From positions 3,906,001-3,970,000 of the forward strand of contig OY751488.1 of NCBI GenBank assembly GCA_963565915.1: a stretch of DNA of 64,000 bases, written 5' to 3'. The notes under the pieces were generated by a model. It ran no database searches. It was not told the origin of the DNA and worked only from the letters and a program-made list of their open reading frames with translations. Positions 55,687 to 64,000 of this stretch are shown piece by piece. The DNA comes from Entoloma clypeatum (Eukaryota > Basidiomycota > Agaricomycetes > Agaricales > Entolomataceae). The translations under genes and the position numbers were made by a program. Position 1 is the first letter of the stretch; each line of letters opens with the position of its first letter.

Positions 55687-57656
55687 ATGAAAAGGAAACA
55701 GATAACCTATGCCCACAAAAGAAACAGAAACCGACGAATCTCTCTCTTGAACTCGTCGCCTCTCCTGGGCATACAGGACCCCGATCATCATCTCACTTGC
55801 ACCGAAATGGCAAGGAGGATGCTCAAGCGGTCTCGTCACTCTGGCTCTACAGCTCCTGATTGTCTCCCAGATGAAGTATCGACCAATTCCAAGAAATCTC
55901 GGCCGTCTCGACGCGAAGAATCAAGTCATGGCAAAACGACACTCTCATCTCGCCCGACATCCGAGCTGCAAACGCCAAACCCGACTCTTATGACCGAAGC
56001 ACAGGTGTTCAGGCTAAGATCTTCAGTTGGCCAAGTTCTGCCTTCAGAGTACGAGTTTTCTCCAGTCCCAGCGCAAGCCTTCCGACCCCTACGCTCACGC
56101 CGGACGAGCTCTCGAAATCTCAAGGAGAATCCATCCGCCTCACTCTCCCGCCCCCATTCGACATTGAATGCCCGTAAAGCCCCTCCAGCCTGCATACGCA
56201 CGGCTAGCTCCAGTTCCGGTCGCCGGAACCGACTTCCTCTTGCTAGCCCCTTCACTTCCCAGCCGTCAAGCCCACAAAAGAACAAGGACAAACCGATCCG
56301 CAATGCAAAACGTGCTCTCTTGGACATCAAGTACAATCTCAATATCCCTCAGCGGAATCAAGCTCACAGTACATTCAACTCTCCTACTGCTCACGACAGG
56401 GAGACGGAATCCCTCAGAGAAAGACGTCCCTCCGCTCCGAGTGCAACTGCAGTCCGACCAGATATTACATTGAGGTTCGATTCCTCAGAGGCGAGCTTCC
56501 GGCACGAAACAACACCACCTTTCCCAAGCTTCGACCTCAGTGATTATTTTGCGCCTAGGCTTGTGGTCGACTTCAATCGCCCTCCATCGCAACTTTCGTA
56601 TATTGCCACGTACGATGAGAACTTTTTTGACGATGCTCTGTACATCTCTACTCCTTTCGGAATGAAGGCACAACAACAAGTCACGGCATCCGATTCTCCG
56701 TGGACCACGGATGACGAGGCCGACGACCCGCACCAAAGTCCATATCCCCCATACTCTATGCCGACTGATAGCATCATTTCTCCTCTGTTCGCAGATGCAT
56801 ATAGGAAAGACGAGACAATTTCGCTCGGTCTCGGTAGCCTAGATATAGGTCCCGCTCTTCTCCGTGCCTCGGCATCTCAACATGGAAGAACAACGCTTGA
56901 AGCGGGGGAAAGCCTAGAGACATTGATTGGTAGTCTGGAAATTGACTCCGAGGGTATTATTTTTTCACCAGCCTCAGTCGTCTTCTTGGTTGTCTACTGA
57001 AAAGACGCATACAACCAGAAACAAATGCCACGATCTCGGGGACTAGCTCGTTCGATTCTGAACAGCCTCATTCTCGTGTTGAAGATGAGCCAGAAGAACC
57101 TGCACCCATTTTACCTTCCGAAACCGAGCAACCGATTGCAGAAAGCACAGAGAGGCGAGGAGGACGCGATCGACGTGGGACTATCAAGGCATCAGACTTC
57201 CGAAGCCAATCATCTGGTCTATATCCTCTCGCGGGAGGCACGCGGCGGACGAGAAGCGGAACCGTTATTCAAGGCCCATCCCGGTCCAAAAGGGAACGGA
57301 GCGACACAGTCATTGCCCGTCCAGCGCTCCCTCGCCTGGCGCCAGAGACAGCGTCAACCTCACCGACTGCGGCTGCGCAGATTCCTCAGGCCGAGAACGA
57401 GCTGGATGCACAATTGGATACTCAGGTGTTGCCGGAAGAAGCTGGTGATGATGAACTTTTGCTGGCAGGTTACTGGGCCGAAGAGGATTGGGCCGTCGCC
57501 CCGCCTTCTCGTCCACGCGACTCGGGCAAGAGACCTAAGGGCGCTAACTTCAAACAATGGAAGAAGGGGTGGAAACCAGGTCGTGTATCTGGCAACTGGG
57601 GAATGAGAGAGCACGATGAGGATGACGGTGAGGAAGATCCATTGCTTTTGAAATAA
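55687..57656 (+). CDS. Unrecognised Ser/Pro/Arg-rich protein (634 aa, 2 exons)
   Basis: Exons 55687-56953 and 57019-57656, joined by a 65-bp GT/AG intron with a CTGAA branch-like motif; coding sum 1,905 bp. A start 16 codons upstream (55639) is possible. The start chosen gives a basic MKRKQITYAHKRNRNRR terminus that could be a nuclear signal. Residues 1-270 are Ser/Arg/Pro-rich and disordered. A central part (about 275-330) has more structure (FDLSDYFAPRLVVDFNRPP, YIATYDENFFDDALYI). The C-terminus combines an acidic helix, AGYWAEEDWAV, a Lys/Trp-rich motif (FKQWKKGWKPGRVSGNW) and an acidic end. I do not recognise a family, and no function is inferred. Confidence 0.75.
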
Positions 57657-60107
57657 TTGAAAGTGCGGACCGACTGCTTTTTTTCCCCTTGTGTTTTCTC
57701 GAGTGTTCTGTTCTGTTTTCATGGCAGTTTCTGTAGGAATTCGGTTACTTCTGGCATGCTCTTCCCCGTCTACTTGCTTCTTGACTCTGGCCACTGTTGT
57801 CTTTCATTCTTTGATTTTGCTCTGCAGCCTTCGGATCTCGTCATGTTTTCAAGTGTCTTCTGAATGACTTGTGGCTTTGACTTCGATATCTCTTCATGGC
57901 TTTCTTTCTCCGCTGGCTTTTTTTTTTTTTGCCTTCTCCTCGGACAGCCTTGACTCCTTCTCGTCACCCCTTTGTAACTCAGACGAACGCGGTGTTTTAC
58001 AGACTTTGTATCGGCCTTTTCTAACCGTTGCTGGCTCAATTGATTGCCATTTGTACATCTCGAGAGTCGAATGCTCGCAAGAAGCCCGCAATATTGAGGA
58101 CAACAATGGAGATAATCGGAGCCCGAGTGTCCGTCCAAATTGACAGGTCCATATCAGTGATCTCCATTTCATGGGACCTACCCTAAGCCTAACAAGGGAA
58201 GGTTTCTAATGACCCTACTCCACTTATTGCTACCGCACGGATACAAAGATCTACAAGGATTTGTGGATGTCGACATCCGAATCGGGTCGCACACGTTTAC
58301 AGGGATGACTGGAAGCGCCTCTCCTTTCGCTTCATAAAAAATGATGCTGTCGAAGCCTGAACGTCACTTTACTTCGTCGAAACGTAGTATGGCACGTCAG
58401 ACTATCTTGTTTCAAGACCGATATATCTATCTATGCCACACACTTCGAAGGCCGACATGAAGTAATAGATGAATCAAACTCGTTTCTCTCTGGCCTCAAT
58501 CCTGTACGATGACGGTCCTCTGCAAGTTCCGATCCAAATACATGCAGGGTGAGGAAGAAGGTACATATCTGCCAACAAATGACAGAAGTCAACTCCTCAG
58601 GTCTTGACATCCCGTATCGGACACGGCCTTGTTCCTATCTCGGTATGCTACACCGGAGAACGGTTATCCATTACTCCCTTATCACGGCATATGGGGTATC
58701 TGCGGCCACCATGCCGTTCAAAGGGAATGAATTCAGCTTCATCGCTGTTCACAGTCGCAAGGCAGTGCTGCCATGGGATTTGGAAGCGACGCAACCAAAC
58801 GCTGCGAACATGGATTAAGCTTACACCGTATGACTCGGAGTAGGAATCGATCAACTTTGCCGTGTGACTGGATCCTCTTGAACATTCTTCACAGGACATT
58901 TGGAATTTCAAAAGTGAGTGGATCCTTGACCAACGTAGATCTTGTGATACAGACTTGTGATATGGATCACGGTCACCCTGGAGCAAGGGCATTTCAGGGT
59001 GAACCACATGGACGAGAACGATCCTGGCCAAACACGGGGCCGCAGGCGCTCCGTAGGTCCGTCTTTGAAATTCGAGAATTGAATCCGCGGCCAAAGTTCT
59101 CTCTTTTTTTTTTTTTTTTTTCAAACATTATCATCGATCTTCTCCCTATCGTTTCTCTTTCTGATCAAATCGGAATGGAGTTTTGACCTCCTGAAGGACT
59201 GAAGATATCGCTGTATGTAACGGCTGCCATTCGCAAAGCGCTCGTCGGTGCTCAACCATTGATGCCAAGGTCAGGTACTTTGGACGGTCGTCAACATGTT
59301 CGAACGAAATCCGCACAAGCCTCGATCGGAACATGGGATTCAAATTTTGTCGACCACAAACAAGCGTTGGGTACCGCATACTTAAAATCACATATCGGCT
59401 TTGTTTCTTGCTTTACTCGACTTCGGACGGCTGCTGGACCAGCGTTCAGTAGACCTTACCCCGTCACCAGTCTGGCGACCGACAATACTCTAAACTTCGC
59501 GCGAACCATTACAATCTCGGATCTTTTTCATGAAGCCCTAACGAGTATATTGGGCCCTACTTGACGGGAACACTGTATAAACCACTGAAAAACGGTTTAC
59601 ACGAACAAAAGAAGCATGGGTCCGGCGTATTCGGTAAGCTCCAGATTCGAGCGGGGTCCAGCATTCTTGACTCTTGCCACGGTCCTAAAACTGCTGGTTA
59701 TTTGCGTCACATATCAACGTACATAGCAGTGTTTCTCACATTGAGAAGTTGTCGTCCTCCATCCTTGGTATCTGATCAACGGATATATGTGAACAGAACC
59801 TCAGTCCGAGTCGGCGGAAACCACACTGATCCAACAAAGACCTTCCCACGTGTGAGGGGCATGATCATGAATATATTACGTTTTGGGTAGATGGACGTAA
59901 TTTTTTGAGTGCAACTGGATCGCTACTGTTTCAGAATTCAATGGATTGTCATCGACTGTGTTAGTGCGGCGCGTTACCACGCCTTGATGCATTGATGAAT
60001 CAAAGACGTGGTATACTTGTCAGGAAATATGTTGGATAGCAAACCAAATGTAAAATGTAGTTTTACACGACATTTATACCCAGAAGATGATGGGAAACAT
60101 ATATGTA
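57657..60107. other. Intergenic, 2.4 kb, no supported gene
   Basis: Contains T-runs near 57,920 and 59,107-59,120. Open frames here (for example 58,648-59,124 minus, 59,259-59,564 plus) have no recognisable motifs and no consistent intron structure. Confidence 0.45.
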
Positions 60108-61113
60108 TTAAGATTCCGCTTCGTGCTCTGCAGCTGTCTTCCATCGGAGATTTCCTTCGTAGAACATGAGCAACTAATGAGGATGTCAGTGCACGTCCTC
60201 ATATCGCAAGTAGCGTGTACCTTTTGGGGAAAGCGCTGACGACATACGGTCGACGTCTCTCTGGCTCGTTCACCGGTTGTTCTTGGAAAGGAGAGGTCAG
60301 CGTTGGCCGGACACTAGATAAGAATGTGACAGACAAGGAGAAGTAAATCATAAGTGTCCCGTCATCTTGACGCTCAATTGTATCCACCGCAGAGACCAAG
60401 GATTCCCAATTCGCGACATCCTGATACTCTTTGAGATCGCTGAATTCAATTTCTTCATCTGATGGCGGCACAGCGCTTTCCTCGCGGGGAGCAGCGCTCT
60501 TTCGGGGCTTCTTCGTCGCTCGGGTCTCACTACCGTCTGCTTTATCTCCCATTTCTGACTCTGCTGCCTGGGACTTTCTGCCTCGCTTCTTCGTCTGGCC
60601 TTCTGTATTGTTTGAGGCATCAGACTTGCGAGGTTTTGCTGGTTTGCCGGGTGATTTAAGGTCTGACTTCCTGGCTTTTTTCGGATGTTTCTTCCAGTAA
60701 TCCTCAATGAGGTCAAATGCATTTCTAGTCATTGAAGATATGAACCAATGTCTCATGTTTGTGAATAGACGAGCCTTACTGGGCATCCAACTCGTCAACC
60801 CAGCTGTTTTCGGTTGAGTCGTAGTTTTTCCACTTGACAAAATAGCCCATTCTTCCCTGCAAGCGCGGCGGCCTAGTTTCAGCAATGCATGTCAAGTTTT
60901 GAGAAACAACTATACCTGGGGAAAGGAACCCCGCTTCGCGTCAATGATTGCCTCTATTTCATATTCTTCTTCTTTGTCCTCCTCATCGTCTTCTTTATTG
61001 TCGTCTCCCGACTCCGTGCTTGTCTTCGGTTTCGCGTTTGCGGCCTTTTTGGTGGATTGGGTGGCCCCATTCGCGCTCTCGTCGTCAGAATTCACAGATG
61101 AGACATTGGCCAT
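60108..61113 (-). CDS. HP1-type heterochromatin protein, chromo plus chromoshadow (263 aa, 5 exons)
   Basis: Binds methylated H3K9 and dimerises to compact heterochromatin in the nucleus. Exons (minus): 61113-60916, 60856-60780, 60724-60335, 60281-60221, 60173-60108; coding sum 792 bp; introns 47-59 bp. An acidic N-terminus (EDDEEDKEEE) leads to a chromodomain at about residues 49-105 with aromatic cage residues: Y in EYEIEAI, W in YFVKWKNYD, W in STENSWV. A Lys/Arg/Pro-rich hinge (KPRKSD, KKRGRKSQ) binds nucleic acid in the family. The C-terminal chromoshadow domain (about 185-255) reads ANWESLVSAVDTIE, LMIYFSLTTGERARE, CRQRFPQKLLMFYEGNLRW. It is complete. It stands upstream (in sense) of nothing related, and RBM8A lies 285 bp away on the same strand. 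Confidence 0.93.
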
Positions 61114-61398
61114 GGCGTTTCTCTAGGAAAAAAACGGGTGTTGTCTGGCTGAGAGACTTGAACCAACGGTCACCTAAAGTGAGTGTGGCACAATAAACAA
61201 CGTGTGAACAAAGTTTGGTCAACAATTTCATCACGAGCTCGTGCGTGCCAGCCTTGCTCAGACACTCAAATTACTCAAAGACAAGACTGCCGATTGAAGA
61301 TTAAGGATGATCCATCTTGGTTTCGAACTGAACGGATCATCCACGATTAACTGGAGATTCTAATATTGTGGTAGAAGTAAGAGCACGAATATAATATA

Positions 61399-62123
61399 TT
61401 ACCTCCGGCGACTGGGACTCGCGCTACGACCTCGAGGACCTCTTCCCTTCTTGGGGCCTGAGGGCGGAGGGCGAACGAAGGCGTAGTCACACTGAACTTC
61501 CTGTTCCAAAAGTGTTGTACCAGACGCGCCGTCAATCGCTTTCTGTGCCTCTGTCATGGTCTCGTACTCGACCAGAGCATAACCCTTGAAAGGGATGTCT
61601 CAGAGAAGTACTGATATTTTGGCTGACAAGGACATACCTTCACATAACCTGTCCGGCGGTCCAGGTTAAGGTGTAGATTTTTGATCTCACCATAATCCGC
61701 GAACTTGTCGGTGACATCCTCCTCTGTCGCTTCTTCGTGGACATTGGTGACAAGAACAATCCATCCTTCGACAGCTGTGACGATGACACGATATATTTCA
61801 TGAGACATGCGATGATTGATCAATTCAATGTTGAAAACTTACACCGTGCCGCTCTTGTATCCGAGTCTTTCGCGTGTGAAGGCTCAACTCGATCATAGGT
61901 CTGCTCTGTTGAAACGACTCCATCATTGCCACCTAAGGTTGGAATCGGTATGCAGAAACACGATGATTTTTGTTGAACTTGCCTGTGTTTTGGAATCCTC
62001 TGCCTCTCCTTCTGACCGCGCCGCCTGCTGCGACTAGATTTCTCGGAAGTTATTTTCCTGCACAAAAGCTGTGATTTTCTGGTATAACATACTATCATCG
62101 ATGTTCATCTCATCGTCGGACAT
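61399..62123 (-). CDS. RBM8A: RNA-binding protein 8A / Y14, exon junction complex (162 aa, 5 exons)
   Basis: A core exon junction complex subunit that pairs with Mago on spliced mRNA. Exons (minus): 62123-62093, 62027-61983, 61932-61843, 61774-61638, 61584-61399; coding sum 489 bp. N-terminus [10 protein letters not shown], then [16 protein letters not shown] and TYDRVEPS, typical of Y14. RRM at about 56-140 with RNP-like [36 protein letters not shown] and CDYAFVRPP. The RS-like C-terminus ([15 protein letters not shown]) is the usual SR tail. Intron 2 has a GC donor (GCAAGT) with an AG acceptor. Intron 1 ends on tandem CAGCAG, allowing a one-residue difference. Both readings keep the frame. 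Confidence 0.95.
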
Positions 62124-62730
62124 GTTGGAACTTGGTAGGTTGCCTTGGATTGGTTGTCACGCGGCCCCCGGTCACAACATCACGTCTGTGAGATTTGTCA
62201 TCCGGGCCGGTTGGCGTTCTTTCCAATTTGGATGCTAGGAAACATTAGAAAAAGAGCGTTTCAAGTTTGAGAGAGCTCAGCTTCCTTCACGACATCAAAA
62301 TTTAGTCAGAGGAGGTATGATTCCGTTCCACTTTTTTTGTATCAAACACCAGATGAGCACTCTGGACTGCGCCGAATATCAATTCAAATAAAATAGGGGG
62401 TCTTGAAATTATAAAATTACTATCCTTGGGTTTTTGATCCCGATCATTACATTAAGTATTTTTATATTTTATCTTGGTTTCCACAAAGGTTGCCAACCAA
62501 GTGTTGACTTGCTAGTCATGGTTGGCGCCGTGCCTGATCGTTGTGATTCCGCCGAACTGGTAAGTATGCCCGCAAGTTTCACAGGGACTCTTCGGTTCGT
62601 CTCATAACATCTTCCCAAGCGGGCTAACTCGTGGACAGCTGCCATAAAACGCGCTTGTCTTCTCCGTAAATTATCTTCAATCAACCCTCCCCAACCTCCA
62701 CTCTTTTCCAGCACTCTGCTCTCTGTCAAA
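62124..62730. other. Intergenic between divergent RBM8A and MYND genes
   Basis: 607 bp containing both promoters. AT-rich around 62,330-62,475. No gene seen. Confidence 0.45.
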
Positions 62731-63452
62731 ATGCACGCGATGCCACTTATTAACCACCCCTGCACTCTGTGCTGCCGGCCGACGTCAATGTGGTGCAGCC
62801 GCTGTCAGAGCGCGTGGTACTGCTCCCCAGAACATCTCCACAATGTATGCTTCTAGAAATCCGACGCCATAAAGTATATATCCCTGACGTTAAACAGGAC
62901 TGGGCTCGCCATCGAAAAGAATGTGTACCCGCAGTGACCAACTCCAACGGTTATAACGTGAACATGATCGCGACGCCTCCGCCTCAAGAGCCGCAGTACA
63001 TCTACGTCTCCGCAATCCTCTTCTCGCCTGAAGAAGGTGAGTACGATACACGTGGCTATCCGACACAACCTCTAACTTCTCATCTTCCAGAACGCCCACG
63101 GATCATCACTGTCAGTTGTCGACCATCCCACAAACCCTCACAAGGGATGTGTCCGATACCTCTTGTGCAAACGCAATTCCCCGATGGCCAGTCGGAGGGC
63201 ATTGTCCTGACTCAGGGCCTGAACGGCGAGCCACTGCGGTTTCCTTTACATCTATGGTATTCACCGACGGCTCTCCAAAAATCATCTCCCGTCAACCGAG
63301 CCATCTACCACATAACATCGGGAGCCGCCCCCAAGGCATGGTGTGGCACGGTCATCGTCCTCAAATTTAATGGCTCGAGAAGACAAGGATATTCGGATGC
63401 TGGCTCCAACGATCTTCCCGCTCTTTCTGCTTATTTCCTCGCTTACAAGTAG
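62731..63452 (+). CDS. MYND-type zinc-finger protein (204 aa, 3 exons)
   Basis: Exons 62731-62844, 62898-63036, 63091-63452; coding sum 615 bp; introns 53 and 54 bp. The second intron is in frame, so it could be read through. The N-terminal MYND fin-type zinc finger is CTLCCRPTSMWCSRC, AWYCSPEHL, then across the first intron W-x2-H-x3-C (DWARHRKEC). MYND fingers bind Pro-rich peptide partners. The remaining 150 residues (IYVSAILFSPEEERPRIITV..., AWCGTVIVLKFNG) have no domain that I recognise; small MYND proteins of this kind are expanded in agaricomycetes. The start codon follows a C/T-rich leader. No defect is seen. Confidence 0.85.
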
Positions 63453-64000
63453 GGGCGTGCGTCACTACTCCGCATATGCAACAGATTGGAGTTATTGCAT
63501 CCCTGGTTTCTGTCGCTTACCGAAGTCATCGATTGCCGTCCCTGTTTCCCGTCGATGTTTACCCCACTACCTATACTGTATCCCTATTTCTTGTGCATAG
63601 TTTGACCTTCGGTACCCAACTGCTATCGTTGTATTTTACCTCTTACTACAAGTCCCCAATAATTTCTAGACGTAGAGAACATGTCTCCTTATTTATGTAA
63701 AACACCCATAGACCTGATCAAATATGACTCTGAGTAAAATAATTGGTGACCTTGAGGCTTCAGCGCCGAGCTCCCATCGGACGCTGTTGTTCCAGAAGTC
63801 AAGTCATCGCGATTTGCGATCTTCTCACCAGAAAAGGAAGATGTCAAGCACTTCATCAATGATGAAGTAACTTCCTAATTTCGGGATTGGGGAAATGCTG
63901 CCCTGAATATAAGTATTATGTCAAGAATTTGAGCTTAGGACGCGTTGTAGTCTGGTGCAGTAACACCTAGCGGGACCAATGAAGAGATCGACGTGTTGAA
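63453..64000. other. Intergenic at right window edge
   Basis: 3' flank of the MYND gene. No further gene or repeat recognised up to the edge. Confidence 0.45.

Noticed and set aside
58648..59124. 158-codon minus-strand frame
   Set aside because: No domain, ends in a homopolymer-coded Lys run, no splice model or neighbours; treated as chance.
61137..61185. tRNA-like T-loop (GGTTCAAGTC on the minus strand) between HP1 and Y14
   Set aside because: The T stem does not pair (GTTGG with CTCTC) and no acceptor or anticodon arm can be drawn.
1..64000. CRISPR array, bacterial operon or phage features
   Set aside because: No regularly spaced direct repeats; the genes are intron-rich and eukaryotic.

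Overview
The window reads as nuclear DNA of a filamentous basidiomycete, probably an agaricomycete. Host genes carry many spliceosomal introns of about 46 to 68 bp. The proteins have fungal character (mitochondrial Lon, HP1 with chromo and chromoshadow domains, RBM8A/Y14, uL15-family RPL15, argininosuccinate synthase). About two thirds of the sequence is nested transposable elements. No species is claimed.

Layout. (1) 1-20,545 is a nested transposon block. A minus-strand LINE (ORF1 plus the start of an APE-type ORF2, about 20,545 to 11,377) received three LTR elements. A Ty1/copia element sits in ORF1 (14,733-20,212, 5-bp duplication AAGGG). A plus-strand Ty3/gypsy element (A, 1 to about 4,722, open at the left window edge) sits in ORF2. 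A minus-strand chromodomain gypsy (B, 4,723-11,351, duplication ATGTT) sits inside the 3' LTR of A. (2) 20,889-25,939 is a host island: an intron-containing tRNA-Gly(GCC), a coiled-coil RING protein gene, and argininosuccinate synthase. The two protein genes diverge from start codons only 69 bp apart. (3) 25,940-48,362 is a second nested block. A decayed plus-strand gypsy (E) is split by a younger minus-strand chromovirus (D, 31,901-38,471, duplication GTACC). A gag-like scrap follows, then a second copy of the A family (F). F is split by a hAT-like non-autonomous DNA transposon (44,441-47,541, 8-bp duplication), which itself contains a 5'-truncated LINE (44,531 to about 46,298, 17-bp duplication). 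(4) 48,363-64,000 is mostly host genes: mitochondrial Lon protease, RPL15, an unrecognised 634-aa protein, HP1, RBM8A/Y14 and a MYND zinc-finger protein.

The host gene models were assembled by hand across introns. Each model was checked by reading-frame closure: the coding lengths all divide by three, giving Lon 1107 aa, RPL15 201, HP1 263, Y14 162, argininosuccinate synthase 421, RING 634 and MYND 204. These genes look unrelated housekeeping genes rather than a cluster. HP1 would be expected to act on the methylated heterochromatin that such transposon blocks form.

The most notable material is in the transposons. B and D share a poorly known architecture: an extra ORF1 overlapping gag in another frame, and an extra ORF3 after pol. 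ORF3 and the adjoining U3 are far more diverged between the copies than gag-pol is. Element A ends gag on a canonical -1 slippery heptamer followed directly by a stop. The copia element carries its protease segment inverted. Almost every nonsense codon in the elements is TGA where CGA is expected, and two reverse transcriptases lost a catalytic aspartate through the same CpG-type transition.
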